Source of the DNA: Synechocystis sp. PCC 6714
GTDB lineage: Bacteria; Cyanobacteriota; Cyanobacteriia; Cyanobacteriales; Microcystaceae
Length of the DNA stretch: 64,000 nucleotides
Reading direction: 5' to 3'
NCBI RefSeq assembly: GCF_000478825.2
Contig: NZ_CP007542.1
Span: 620,001 to 684,000, forward strand
A program made the translations under genes and the position numbers. Below, piece after piece: positions 16,355-25,640 of this stretch. Numbering within the stretch: the first letter of the stretch is position 1; the number at the start of each line of letters is the position of its first letter. The notes beneath the pieces are model-generated. The model was not told the origin of the DNA. It did no database searches and worked only from the letters and a program-made list of their open reading frames with translations.

Positions 16355-18181
16355 CTAGACACCGTAAATCAGCATTACCAATAGGGGCGTAGCTAGGGTG
16401 AGAATAACAGTTAGAGGGGCGCCAATGCGGGCAAAATCCGTAAAACGGTAGCCCCCAGGGCCGTAAACCATAGTGTTGGTTTGGTAGCCAATGGGGGACA
16501 TAAAGCTGTTGGAAGCAGCGAAGGTGACCACAAACATAAATGCCAACGCATTTAAACCCAAACTTTGGGCCACCTGAAAAGCAATGGGTAACATCAACAC
16601 CACTGTGGCATTGTTCGACAAAATCTCCGTTAACAGGGCTGTGGCTAGGTAAAACAGCAGTAACAGAGCGTAACCAGAAAGGTGGCCCCCTGCGTCGGCC
16701 AAAAAGCCAGCAAACCAGGCGGTGGTGCCGGAATTTTCCATGGCGGTGCCTAGGGGAATTAAACCCGCCAACAGAAAGATTACATCCCAACGGATGGCAC
16801 CATAAATTTCCCCTGGCTTCAGGCAGCCGCTAATCACCATGGCCATTACCCCAGCCCAACTGGTGACGCTAATGGGCAAAATGTCAAACCCAGCCACGAT
16901 AATGACCAAGGCCACAATGGCGATCGCCGTTTTTGCTTTATCAAGGCGGAGATTATCCAGGGGTTTTTCTTCCAACACCAACAATTCCCGGGTAGTTTGC
17001 AAACCGAGGAAACTTTCCCTAGGCCCCTGGAGTAATAGTAAATCTCCAAATTTTAAACGCACTTTCCCCAACCGCTGGCGAATTAATTCCTCCCCCCGGC
17101 GAATGGCAATCACTGTGGCGTTATAGCGTTGACGAAAGCGTAAATCCTTCAGGGTGGAACCAATCAAACGGGAGTTGGAGAGAATTAGTACCTCCGCCAC
17201 CTTTTCTTCGGAGGATTCCAGTGGTCCCCCATTGCCCCCTTCCGTATCAACAAATTGCACATCAGCTAAAATTTCCACCCCCCGTTCGTCCTTAATTCTG
17301 AGCAAATCTTCCCGCCCCGCCCGCACCAGCAAAATATCCCCCATGGTCAACATCCGATCCGCCAACGGTTGGGGGAAATGGGTATCGTTATGGATAATTT
17401 CCAGCACATCAATGTCAAATTTCCGCTGAATTTCGCTTTGCCGCAGGGTTTGGCCAATCAGACTAGAACGGGGAGGAATAATAATTTCACTGACATAGTC
17501 TTTAATTTGATACTCCGCCGCCACATTACCATCGGAAATATTACGTCTAGCCGGTAATAGAATCGGGGCCGCCAGGATAATGTAGGTCAAGCCCAGGGTA
17601 AAAGTGAGTAAACCCAGGGGGGTGAACTGGAAAATACTAAATTCCTGCCCAGTCAATTTTTCCGCCAAGCCGCTGGCAAGAATACTAGTAGAAGTACCCA
17701 GGAGGGTGATCATCCCCCCGAGAATGGTGGCATAGGAGAGGGGAATCAATAGTTTGGAAACGGATATTTGTCTTTGCCGGGCCCACTCTTCAATGATGGG
17801 CAAAAAGATGGCCACGATCGCCGTGTTGTTAAGAAAGGCAGAACTGGGGCCGACAATCATCCCCATCAGTAAAAGTTGTCTGCGTAAACTATTGCCGCCA
17901 AATTTGATCAGGCTATCGCGAATAATTTGGATAATGCCAGTGCGGGTGATGCCGTAGCTTAAAATGAACATGGCCATAATGGTGACAGTGGCGGAATTAC
18001 TAAACCCCGCTATTCCCTCCGTGGGGGTGACCAAACCCAGCACCATTAAAATCACAGCCACCAGAATGGCGGTGGTATCAATGGGTAACCATTCCAGCAC
18101 AAACATCATCAACGCAAAAACAATAACTGCCAGAGTGAGGGGAATTTGATAGTCTGCCAGCCAGGTTTGCAAAAAGGCCAT
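16355..18181 (-). CDS. SLC13/DASS-type anion permease with two RCK_C domains
   Basis: About 608 residues. The N-terminal half of the transport domain (IPLTLAVIVFALMMFVLEWL, later FSNSATVTIMAMFILSYG and LNNTAIVAIFLPI) and the C-terminal half (LSNNATVVLMLPIAFQ) carry the paired SNNTA-like motifs of the divalent anion/sodium symporter family. Between them, residues about 200-380 hold two TrkA-C/RCK_C modules (SSLIGQTLRQSEIQ and SRLIGSTLKDLRFR). In cyanobacteria such proteins are annotated as sodium/sulfate permeases; the actual ion is not shown by sequence. I prefer the ATG at 18181 (MAFLQTWLADYQ) over one at 18235 because the conserved fold begins there and the longer form would run into the region before the divergent csaB gene. 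Confidence 0.85.
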   Translation of the reverse strand: MAFLQTWLADYQIPLTLAVIVFALMMFVLEWLPIDTTAILVAVILMVLGLVTPTEGIAGFSNSATVTIMAMFILSYGITRTGIIQIIRDSLIKFGGNSLRRQLLLMGMIVGPSSAFLNNTAIVAIFLPIIEEWARQRQISVSKLLIPLSYATILGGMITLLGTSTSILASGLAEKLTGQEFSIFQFTPLGLLTFTLGLTYIILAAPILLPARRNISDGNVAAEYQIKDYVSEIIIPPRSSLIGQTLRQSEIQRKFDIDVLEIIHNDTHFPQPLADRMLTMGDILLVRAGREDLLRIKDERGVEILADVQFVDTEGGNGGPLESSEEKVAEVLILSNSRLIGSTLKDLRFRQRYNATVIAIRRGEELIRQRLGKVRLKFGDLLLLQGPRESFLGLQTTRELLVLEEKPLDNLRLDKAKTAIAIVALVIIVAGFDILPISVTSWAGVMAMVISGCLKPGEIYGAIRWDVIFLLAGLIPLGTAMENSGTTAWFAGFLADAGGHLSGYALLLLFYLATALLTEILSNNATVVLMLPIAFQVAQSLGLNALAFMFVVTFAASNSFMSPIGYQTNTMVYGPGGYRFTDFARIGAPLTVILTLATPLLVMLIYGV

Positions 18182-18258
18182 AGTTATCCCAAAAAGGTAA
18201 TTACACAAATTCTTCCCCATTGCCAGCGAGTTCACAAGAGGAAATATTCCAATCCACC

Positions 18259-19290
18259 ATGCGTGTCATTCTCTGTGGTTACTACGGTCAAGACAATGCC
18301 GGGGACGAGGCGTTATTGGTCTGTTTATTGCAAATGTTACCCCCCTGGGTTGAGCCGGTGGTGCTATCTGCTAACCCCCCAGTTACCAAAGAGAGATACG
18401 GCGTTGAAGTTTGTTATAACCGGGACTGGGGCAAAATTTGGCAACTTTTAGGGCAATGTGACGGTTTTATCTGGGGTGGCGGCAGTTTGATGCAGGATGT
18501 GACCAGTGTGGCCAGCCCCCTCTATTACGGTGGTTTGATGGCGATCGCCCAGATGCGGGGACTAAAAACCGTTGCCTGGGCCCAGGGCATTGGTCCCCTA
18601 AGACGGCCGCCGTTGCGCTGGTTTACCCGGCAGGTGCTCCGGGGCTGTGCTGGCATTAGTGTGCGGGATGAAGTGTCCCTAACATTGGTTCAACAATGGG
18701 GACTAAACGCTCTCCTCGCCGCGGATCCGGTTTGGTCCCTAGACGCTGAAAAGACCCCTTCCTCCCCCAGCCCATTGCCCGTGGTGGCGGTTAATCTGCG
18801 GAGCCATGGCCTGTTGACCCTAGAACGATTAGCGGTCATTACCGAAGCCCTAGGCAATTTTCAACAACAGACCCAAACCCATATGCGGCTCATTCCCCTG
18901 CAACAGTCCCAGGATTTGGCCGTTGCCCAGGCGATCGCCGTGGAACTACCGGGGAGCTACGAAATTCTTTACCAGCCAGACCCCAGACAATGCAAGGGTT
19001 TATTTCGGGGGGCGGAATTCACCATTGGCATGCGACTCCACAGCTTAATTATGGCAGCAGCGGAAGGTAGTACCTGTTTTGCCCTCAGCTATGACCCCAA
19101 AGTTAGTCGTCTTATGGCGGAGGTAGGGCTGGCTGGTTTGGAATTGGCTGATCTACCCATGGACAGCCAGCAACTGAGCCAACTTTGGCAGCAATGTTTT
19201 CAACGACGGCAACCTTGGATGGGGCAAGGAGCCCTGCAACGATCTGCTCTCCAACACCAAGCCTTGCTGCAAAAAGTTTTTGCTGGCTAG
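18259..19290 (+). CDS. csaB: Polysaccharide pyruvyl transferase family protein CsaB
   Basis: A 343-residue protein of the CsaB family, which adds pyruvate ketals to cell-wall-associated polysaccharide and so allows SLH-domain proteins to bind the wall. The start MRVILCGYYGQDNAGDEALL is the family N-terminus; IWGGGSLMQDVTS, VAWAQGIGPLRRP and TIGMRLHSLIMAAAEG are the other typical blocks. I chose the ATG at 18259 because the family begins there, rather than the in-frame ATG 39 bases upstream. Divergent from the SLC13-type transporter, sharing a 77-base gap. Confidence 0.9.
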   Translation: MRVILCGYYGQDNAGDEALLVCLLQMLPPWVEPVVLSANPPVTKERYGVEVCYNRDWGKIWQLLGQCDGFIWGGGSLMQDVTSVASPLYYGGLMAIAQMRGLKTVAWAQGIGPLRRPPLRWFTRQVLRGCAGISVRDEVSLTLVQQWGLNALLAADPVWSLDAEKTPSSPSPLPVVAVNLRSHGLLTLERLAVITEALGNFQQQTQTHMRLIPLQQSQDLAVAQAIAVELPGSYEILYQPDPRQCKGLFRGAEFTIGMRLHSLIMAAAEGSTCFALSYDPKVSRLMAEVGLAGLELADLPMDSQQLSQLWQQCFQRRQPWMGQGALQRSALQHQALLQKVFAG

Positions 19291-19719
19291 CTTTTTCGAT
19301 GGAAGTGTGGTAAGAATAATAGCCCGTGGGAAACAGTTCCCCGTTCTGCCGGAACCTTAAGCTTTATTTAACTATTGCCCTGGTTCCAAAGCCCGAATAT
19401 GTCGCAAGATAGATTGCAAGCAAAGACGACTGTCCTAGGCTAATATCTAACCCGCGACTTCCATAGCCTTGACTGTAGGGTTTCAGTTTTAAACTGGTTG
19501 CAAAGTTTTGGTCTGTTGAGCTGTGTTCCGCCGTTGCCCGGTGGCCAAAACCTTTGATATTTGGGTGTGTGGAATAAAAAATTAGTCCTTCTGTCCATCG
19601 TTGACCTAGTGACGAGGGGTTGGGGGGGATTGTTGCGCTGGCTGTAGCAAAAAATTCCGTCAAAATTCAGCCGATTCGAAATAGAGCCCAAATTTTAGAA
19701 AATATTTTTTCTGTCCTCC
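19291..19719. other. Intergenic stretch of 429 bases, no gene called
   Basis: Between csaB and the DUF2949 gene. A 99-codon open frame exists on the minus strand (19364-19663) but has no recognisable domain and no convincing ribosome site. I looked for a tmRNA, 6S or SRP RNA signature and found none. A promoter for the DUF2949/DUF39 pair must lie here, and AT-rich TTTAGAAAATATTTTTT at about 19694-19710 is just upstream of the start codon. Confidence 0.4.
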
Positions 19720-19923
19720 ATGAGTCAGCCCAATTACTATCAAAACCTTTTAAATTTCCTCCGCCAAGACCTTTCCTTGTCCGCAGAGTCCCTGGCGATC
19801 GCCGAACGTACCGCCTTTAGCACCACCGATAATAGTAACAATTTGCCTATCATCCTCTGGCAATACGGGCTCATTAGCCTGGAGGAATTAGACCGGGTTT
19901 TCGACTGGCTAGAAAAGTTTTAA
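19720..19923 (+). CDS. DUF2949 small protein
   Basis: A 67-residue soluble protein. The pattern MSQPNYYQNLLNFLRQDLSL, then LAIAERTA and a C-terminal half LPIILWQYGLISLEELDRVF followed by DWLE matches DUF2949, small proteins found almost only in cyanobacteria, with no known function. It ends 13 bases before the DUF39 gene and is probably cotranscribed with it. The reading frame is supported by family resemblance rather than length. Confidence 0.8.
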   Translation: MSQPNYYQNLLNFLRQDLSLSAESLAIAERTAFSTTDNSNNLPIILWQYGLISLEELDRVFDWLEKF

Positions 19924-19936
19924 TAGGGCCATCTCC

Positions 19937-21133
19937 ATGGCGACGATCGCCGAAATCAACGATAAACTCAGCCGGGGCAAAGCAACGGTTTGGACAGCGG
20001 AGCAGGTCAAGGCTGGGGTGGCCGAACTGGGGGTGGCCAAGGTAGCTGCCTTGGTGGATGTGGTCTGTACCGGCACCTTTGAGCCGATGGAATCCTCCGG
20101 GGCGGTGATCAACCTCGGACAAACGGATCCACCCATTAAAATTCGTCAATGTTGGCTGGACAGTGTGCCGGCCTATGCTGGCTTTGGGGCGGTGGATTTG
20201 TATTTAGGGGCGACGGCGGCGGCGGATACTGTCAGTGGCGGCGATAATCTCAATGAAGGGGAAAGTCTAGCGGAAAGGGGCGGCGGCCATATCATTGAAG
20301 ACTTAATTGCCGGTAAGAGCATTCCCCTGCGGGCAGTGGGTCAAGGTACCGACTGCTATCCCCGCACTAGCCTAGAAACCATAATCAGCATCGACCGCAT
20401 CAATCAGTTTTACCTCTACAATCCCCGTAATCTCTACCAAAATTTTATCGTTGGCGTCAACGGTGGCGATCGCCTCCTATACACTTACCTTGGCCCCCTG
20501 CAGCCCCGCCTAGGTAACGCAGTTTATTCTAACCCCGGCGCCATTGCCCCCCTGTTTAATGACCCCCTCCTCCAGGCGATCGGCATTGGCACCAAAATTT
20601 TTTTGGGGGGAGGCGTAGGTTACATTGCCTGGGAAGGCACCCAGCATTTCCCCTTGCAAAAACGTTTAGCTAACCAAACCCCCATCGGCCCAGCGGCCAC
20701 CCTGGCCTTAATCGGTGATGCTAAACAAATGGATGCTCACTGGGTGCGGGGCTGTTACCTGAAAAATTATGGCCCTTCTTTAATGTTGGGGGTGGGGGTG
20801 CCCATCCCAGTGTTGAATGAACAGGTCATTGAGCAATGTGCAGTCAAAGATGAGGACATTGTCGCGCCGGTGGTAGACTTTTCCATTCCCCGTCGAGTCA
20901 GGCCCACCTTTGGTTTAGTCACCTACGGCCAGCTTAAAAGTGGCAAAGTTACCATTGAAGGCAAAACGGTGCGGGTAGCCCCCCTGGCCAGCATTGCCCG
21001 CTCTAGGGAAGTGGCGGAAATCCTCAAAGCTTGGTTAGAGGCTGGTACTTTTTCCTTAACGGAGCCGGTGGCTCCCTTGCCGATGGATCGTATTTTCCTA
21101 GCCCAGGATCCCATCGGTAATTTATCGATCTAG
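19937..21133 (+). CDS. DUF39 / homocysteine biosynthesis-type protein
   Basis: A 398-residue soluble protein of the DUF39 (HcyBio) family. In methanogens this family, with a ferredoxin partner, forms homocysteine from aspartate semialdehyde and sulfide. The nearly invariant block VGQGTDCYPRTSLETII, with Cys140, is present, as are the N-terminal FEPMESSGAVINLG and the C-terminal VDFSIPRRVRPTFGLVTYG. The CBS or ferredoxin domains seen in some archaeal members are absent, which is usual for cyanobacterial forms. Whether it makes homocysteine here or assists another sulfur transfer is inference. It follows the DUF2949 gene closely. Confidence 0.85.
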   Translation: MATIAEINDKLSRGKATVWTAEQVKAGVAELGVAKVAALVDVVCTGTFEPMESSGAVINLGQTDPPIKIRQCWLDSVPAYAGFGAVDLYLGATAAADTVSGGDNLNEGESLAERGGGHIIEDLIAGKSIPLRAVGQGTDCYPRTSLETIISIDRINQFYLYNPRNLYQNFIVGVNGGDRLLYTYLGPLQPRLGNAVYSNPGAIAPLFNDPLLQAIGIGTKIFLGGGVGYIAWEGTQHFPLQKRLANQTPIGPAATLALIGDAKQMDAHWVRGCYLKNYGPSLMLGVGVPIPVLNEQVIEQCAVKDEDIVAPVVDFSIPRRVRPTFGLVTYGQLKSGKVTIEGKTVRVAPLASIARSREVAEILKAWLEAGTFSLTEPVAPLPMDRIFLAQDPIGNLSI

Positions 21134-21140
21134 AAAAGGA

Positions 21141-21899
21141 TTAGAACCCGAAGCGGGGTAGGGGAATGGAGACCGGCAAACTGGGAATGGGGATAGGGGG
21201 GGAGTAGCTGGCGCCACCGGTGGAACAACTCAGTCCCGGCAAAAGATTGGAACACATGGTTTGCAGAGCACCGTCGGGGGTAATGGGAATGCTGAAACCG
21301 TTGAATAGACTACCACTCAGCAGGGCCACCAATTCTTCGGGAGCCATGGGAATAACAGAACCGAGAATGCCTTCTAAAACACTGACCTTTTCCCCTGCTT
21401 TAACCCTGGTGGTTTGCCCCGGATTTTCCGGATCGCTAACTAACACAGCCCCCTCCAAAACTTTAATTTCCCCCGATTGACCCTCATTTTTCTCCATCAC
21501 ATACACTGTGCCAGTTACTGCCACGCTTACCCCCGCCATGCAACCATTGACAGGGCCACTAGCTAGCAATTTACCCCGCTCCAATTCGACACATTGACCC
21601 ACAATAACGCTGGCATTCTGACTCAACCGACCAGCGGCACCATTGTTAAACAGTATCCCGGCTCTGGATTCTTTGGTGACAATCACCTGGCCAAATTCCG
21701 CTTGGTCATCTACTTTGGCTTGGATTTCTTCGATGTAAACCTGGGGTCCATCCAGAATTTCCTGCACCACCGCCTGACTAATCTGAGCTTGACTGGGGGC
21801 CACTAACCATCCCAGGGCCATCAAAGGAGCAGACCCCACCAGACTGAGGTTAAGAATTTTACGAATTTGGGAGTTGGATAGATGGGAACGGGTAATCAT
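21141..21899 (-). CDS. Exported FecR-domain protein
   Basis: A 252-residue protein with a signal peptide (core LSLVGSAPLMALGWLVAP, probable cleavage after SQA near residue 38). The mature region has the FecR-type beta domain: FGQVIVTKESRAGILFNNGA, VSVAVTGTVYVMEKNEG and IKVLEGAVLVSDPENPG followed by VKAGEKVSV. Classical FecR proteins are inner-membrane regulators, but cyanobacterial versions without the membrane anchor often sit beside CHAT or CHASE2 genes and are presumed periplasmic ligand- or stress-sensing modules. The C-terminal tail is proline-rich. It is divergent from the CHAT gene with about 130 bases between, where both promoters must lie. It is convergent with the DUF39 gene, 7 bases apart. 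Confidence 0.87.
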   Translation of the reverse strand: MITRSHLSNSQIRKILNLSLVGSAPLMALGWLVAPSQAQISQAVVQEILDGPQVYIEEIQAKVDDQAEFGQVIVTKESRAGILFNNGAAGRLSQNASVIVGQCVELERGKLLASGPVNGCMAGVSVAVTGTVYVMEKNEGQSGEIKVLEGAVLVSDPENPGQTTRVKAGEKVSVLEGILGSVIPMAPEELVALLSGSLFNGFSIPITPDGALQTMCSNLLPGLSCSTGGASYSPPIPIPSLPVSIPLPRFGF

Positions 21900-22027
21900 C
21901 GGAAAGCACTGGGAAAAGGGTCAGTGGAAGGACGTACAAGTACAATCGGTTAGGGTGACAGAGGCGTTGGCCTTTGCCGCCTCCATCTTAGCTGTTCATT
22001 AACTGTTTGACCGGAGAAAAAGTGGCT

Positions 22028-24829
22028 ATGGCAATCCGTTTTGGGCTCAACTTAATCCTTGCCTCGGTGGCCGTTATTGCAACTTTTTGGGCGGGGCCAC
22101 AGGGTAGAACTTCTTTGGCCCAGGCTGACCCCAACAGTGCTGTTGATCAAACAGGAAAACCGGAGGCCATAAACGCCCAGGAATATTTTAAGCGGGGTTT
22201 AAGCCATTACCAAAAATCAACTTTAACGGATTTTCAATTGGCACAAAGTTCCTGGGAGCAAGCTTTAGCCCTCTGGAGACAGGAAAATAATCTAGCTCAG
22301 GTGGCGGTTACTTTAAATTTTCTTTGCTTAGTTCAGCGTCAGTTAGCTCCTCCAGCGGTGGCTTTAGCTTGTTATCGGGATTTATTAACCACAGCAGAGA
22401 CCCTGGAAGATTGGCAAACCCAGGCTAATAGTCAGGTGGCGATCGCCCAATTGCAATTACAGCAGGGAGATTACCAAGGGGCATTTGAAAGTTTAGAAAA
22501 GTCCTTACCCCTTTGGAAGCGAGCCAATTTTAAAACCGGTGAGGTGATTAGTCACAATGAGTTGGGGCAGATATATGCCACCCTGGGGGCAACCGAACAA
22601 GCTAACTATTTTTATAATCAAGCTTTGGCCCAGGCGCAATCTTTGGGCAATTGGGGCAATGTTGCTGGCATTGAACATAATTTGGCCCAGGTAAAATTAG
22701 CCGCAGGGGATATTGATGAAGCCCTAGCCCTAGAGGAAAGTGCTTTTCAACATTGGCAAAGTCTAATTGATGATCTTGGTGGTCGGGCCACACCGGATCT
22801 TAGCCGAGGTCAAGCGGCGGGATTAAATAATTTAGCTTTTATGCAAGTTCAAAATAAGCAATTTAATTTAGCCCAAGAAAATTACCAAAAAGCATTAACA
22901 ATCTGGCAACAATTGGGGGATAAAAACGGTGAAGCTAGCAGCCTAAACAACCTGGGTTACCTTGCTTTTTCACAAGGGGATTTATCTACAGCGGTAAATT
23001 ACTATCAACGGGCTTTAACCCTACGCCAAATAAGTGGCGATCGCCTGAAGGAAAGTTTAAGTCGCTATTGGTTGGCGGTGGCTCTCAAAAAACAGGGAAA
23101 TGCGGAGCAGGCAATGACAGAAATAGAAAAGGCAATTTATTTGCTAGAAAACTTAAGGCAAACCATTGGCAGTGATGATTTACGCAGTAGCTTTTTAGCT
23201 TCCAAACAGGACTATTATCAATTTTACATTGACCTGTTGATGGAACAACATCAAAAATATCCTGATCAAGGGTGGGATGGAAAAGCGTTACTGGTGAGTG
23301 AATCTGCTAAAGCCAGATCTTTGCTCGATATTTTAGCCCAAACCCCAGGTAAGTTAACCAAAGGAATTGCACCAAAACTTTTAGGACAAAAGGAAACCAT
23401 TGAACGGCAATTAAACACCTTGCAGGAAAACAAAATTAAGTTATACAGCTCCAATTATGACCCCAATCAACAGGCGGAACTAGACCAAACCATGGCGGAA
23501 CTCCTGCAACAGTACGACCAAGTTTTGGGACAGATTGAGCGGGAAAGTCCTAACTACAATGCCCTTACCCGTCCCCAACCGTTAAACTTACCCCAAATTC
23601 AAGCCCTACTGGACGATAAAACCCTGTTGTTGGAATACGCCCTAGGGCAAGAGCGTAGTTATTTATGGGTGGTGGGTCAATCTAGCCTGGAGAGTTACAT
23701 TTTGCCCGGTACCGATGAATTGGATAGTGCCATTAAAAACTTTCGCCAGTCTTTTTTAGAACCTACCCAACGACTACGCCGTCCCCTAGCGGTTAATCAA
23801 GGGGCAGATTTGTATAAACAGCTAGTGCCAGCGTCGGCCAAAGTTGCCGACAAAAGATTGCTCATTGTGCCCGATGGCGTGTTGCAATACCTTCCCTTTG
23901 GTGCTTTGGTGACGGATAATCCCCCCGGACAAACCCCAACTTATTTAATCGATCGCCATGAATTGGTGACTATGCCTTCCGCTTCCACTTTGGCAATTTT
24001 GCGGCAAAATACCGCCCAGAGGGAACCAGCCCCTAATTTATTGGCCATTTTTGCTGACCCCGTTTTCACCACCAACGATGAAAGGTTAGGAACGGCGATC
24101 GCCCGTCGGCCAGAAAATTTACCAATGGATTTGGAACTTTCCGCCCGGGATGCGGGGGTATATTTTGACCGACTACCCTACACGGAAAAGGAGGCAGAGC
24201 AACTAATGGCCCTATTTCCCGCCGAAGCCAGCTTAAATGAACTAGGCTTTGAAGCCACGAGGGAGCAGGTATTTTCCCGGGCAATGGAGCAGTACCGCTT
24301 TGTTCACTTTGCCACCCACGGCATTCTCAATAGCAAAAATCCCCAACTGTCGGGACTTGTACTTTCCCTCGTCAACCCAGAGGGAGAACCCATCAACGGC
24401 TTCGTGCGTTTATACGATATTTTTAATCTCAATTTACCAGCGGATTTAGTGGTGCTGAGTGCCTGCCAAACGGGACTAGGACAGGAAGTGCGGGGGGAAG
24501 GATTGATTGGCCTGACCAGGGGGTTTATGTATGCCGGGGCCGCCAGGGTAGTGGTCAGCCTTTGGAGTGTAGATGACGAAGCCACTGCCCGTCTCATGAC
24601 TGAATTTTACCGGGGCTTATTGCAACACAATATGACCCCCACCGCCGCCCTGCAATGGGCCCAGCAACGGTTAAAGGAAGATCCACGGTTTGCTTCCCCC
24701 TATTTCTGGGCTGGTTTTACCCTCCAGGGGGAATGGCAAAATTTGCGTCCGGCAGATCAGTTGGCCGTCGAAGGATCACCGCTGGCTTCATCGGTGCCGA
24801 CAAAAATAATCGGCACATCGCTAAATTGA
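22028..24829 (+). CDS. Exported TPR protein with C-terminal CHAT (caspase-like) domain
   Basis: About 933 residues. A signal peptide (LILASVAVIATFWAG, likely cleaved after LAQA near residue 33) precedes roughly eight TPR units (for example NFLCLVQRQLAPPAVALACY, SLNNLGYLAFSQGDLSTAVN), a helical linker and a CHAT domain over the last ~330 residues. The predicted peptidase dyad is visible as FATHGIL (His764) and LSACQTGLG (Cys813). CHAT proteases such as separase relatives and Craspase Csx29 cut protein targets; the target here is unknown. An export signal on a CHAT protein is common in cyanobacteria and means it acts outside the cytoplasm. I place the start at the ATG at 22028; a GTG at 22022, 5 bases after GGAG, is an alternative. 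The last 73 bases overlap the end of the convergent DUF928 gene. Confidence 0.9.
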   Translation: MAIRFGLNLILASVAVIATFWAGPQGRTSLAQADPNSAVDQTGKPEAINAQEYFKRGLSHYQKSTLTDFQLAQSSWEQALALWRQENNLAQVAVTLNFLCLVQRQLAPPAVALACYRDLLTTAETLEDWQTQANSQVAIAQLQLQQGDYQGAFESLEKSLPLWKRANFKTGEVISHNELGQIYATLGATEQANYFYNQALAQAQSLGNWGNVAGIEHNLAQVKLAAGDIDEALALEESAFQHWQSLIDDLGGRATPDLSRGQAAGLNNLAFMQVQNKQFNLAQENYQKALTIWQQLGDKNGEASSLNNLGYLAFSQGDLSTAVNYYQRALTLRQISGDRLKESLSRYWLAVALKKQGNAEQAMTEIEKAIYLLENLRQTIGSDDLRSSFLASKQDYYQFYIDLLMEQHQKYPDQGWDGKALLVSESAKARSLLDILAQTPGKLTKGIAPKLLGQKETIERQLNTLQENKIKLYSSNYDPNQQAELDQTMAELLQQYDQVLGQIERESPNYNALTRPQPLNLPQIQALLDDKTLLLEYALGQERSYLWVVGQSSLESYILPGTDELDSAIKNFRQSFLEPTQRLRRPLAVNQGADLYKQLVPASAKVADKRLLIVPDGVLQYLPFGALVTDNPPGQTPTYLIDRHELVTMPSASTLAILRQNTAQREPAPNLLAIFADPVFTTNDERLGTAIARRPENLPMDLELSARDAGVYFDRLPYTEKEAEQLMALFPAEASLNELGFEATREQVFSRAMEQYRFVHFATHGILNSKNPQLSGLVLSLVNPEGEPINGFVRLYDIFNLNLPADLVVLSACQTGLGQEVRGEGLIGLTRGFMYAGAARVVVSLWSVDDEATARLMTEFYRGLLQHNMTPTAALQWAQQRLKEDPRFASPYFWAGFTLQGEWQNLRPADQLAVEGSPLASSVPTKIIGTSLN

Positions 24830-25518
24830 CCCAAACCGACGGAGTCAAACAGTTCCACCAATTCATCCCGTTGCTCCGGCAGACTGGCCACAATCATCAA
24901 TGTATCTTGCCAAATGCCTTGGTTGGCATAGAGGCTAGCTTTGGCCAGGGGTTCATTGGTTTCTTCAATTTGCTCTGTTATCTCAACGCTCAATTCCTGG
25001 CGCACGAGCCCCGCTTCCACCGCACTGCCCACGACTTGGTTGTCAATGGTACAGTTCACCGCGAATGCCCAGGCATACTCCCCACCAGGTTCCAGGGCAA
25101 TGTCCGTCGGCACGGCGATCGCTAAAATAGTTTCCCCTTCCGGCACCGTCACCGCTTGTTCATGGATTAAGGCTCCGTCTCCATCCACCAGGACAAATTC
25201 CCCCTCTACTCCTCTATTGGCCGGTACATAGACAAACAAACTAGGGGTAGCTGTAGCCGTAAACGTGTCCTGACCGGGGGCGACTATTCTCAAATTTGTG
25301 TTGGCCTGGGTAAAACAACTACCCCCCCTAGTGCCTCCTCCTCCGGAACTTTGGGTGGTACCCCGATCGCCCGCTTGGGGAAATTTTAAGCTCACGAGGG
25401 TTTCCTCTGGGGTCACATTAGAAGATAAATCATCAAACCCAGTGGCGATGGCCTGGGGAACGGTTACCGTAAAGGTCAGGGCACTGGCTAAAAGCAAATT
25501 GAGAGGATGATTAACCAT
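24757..25518 (-). CDS. Exported DUF928 protein (second copy)
   Basis: A 253-residue protein with a signal peptide (core LLLASALTFTVTVP, cleavage probably after AIA). It shares the layout of the DUF928 protein at 10067-10858: LKFPQAGDRGTTQSSGGGGT, then GGSCFTQANTNLRIVAP, PSLFVYVPANRG and a C-terminal helical pair beginning PLAKASLYANQGIWQDTL. Only residues around these blocks are obviously alike, so the two are paralogues that have diverged. Its stop codon lies 73 bases inside the 3' end of the CHAT gene on the other strand, so both C-termini are coded by the same DNA. Function unknown; context suggests an envelope partner of the CHAT protein. Confidence 0.87.
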   Translation of the reverse strand: MVNHPLNLLLASALTFTVTVPQAIATGFDDLSSNVTPEETLVSLKFPQAGDRGTTQSSGGGGTRGGSCFTQANTNLRIVAPGQDTFTATATPSLFVYVPANRGVEGEFVLVDGDGALIHEQAVTVPEGETILAIAVPTDIALEPGGEYAWAFAVNCTIDNQVVGSAVEAGLVRQELSVEITEQIEETNEPLAKASLYANQGIWQDTLMIVASLPEQRDELVELFDSVGLGQFSDVPIIFVGTDEASGDPSTAN

Positions 25519-25640
25519 GGCAAAATCTAGGGATCGAGGACTTGTTGTTCCAGCTTAGCCTACGGTAACCCAGGGCAACGAGTTGATGTTCGGTGAAGGA
25601 ATTGACCAATCAAAATGTCCTTCTCTGCAAGTGAATGGGC

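Noticed and set aside
16332-16790. Upstream extension of the GT-C-like gene into the SLC13 transporter gene
   Set aside because: Sequence there is rich in Cys/His/Pro and is the shadow of the transporter frame; the ATG at 16331 follows the transporter stop properly.
19364-19663. 99-codon minus-strand open frame between csaB and DUF2949 gene
   Set aside because: No recognisable domain, no ribosome binding site, composition unlike neighbouring proteins.
19291-19719. tmRNA, 6S RNA or SRP RNA in the 429-base gap
   Set aside because: No tRNA-like ends, no tag frame and no SRP loop motif found.
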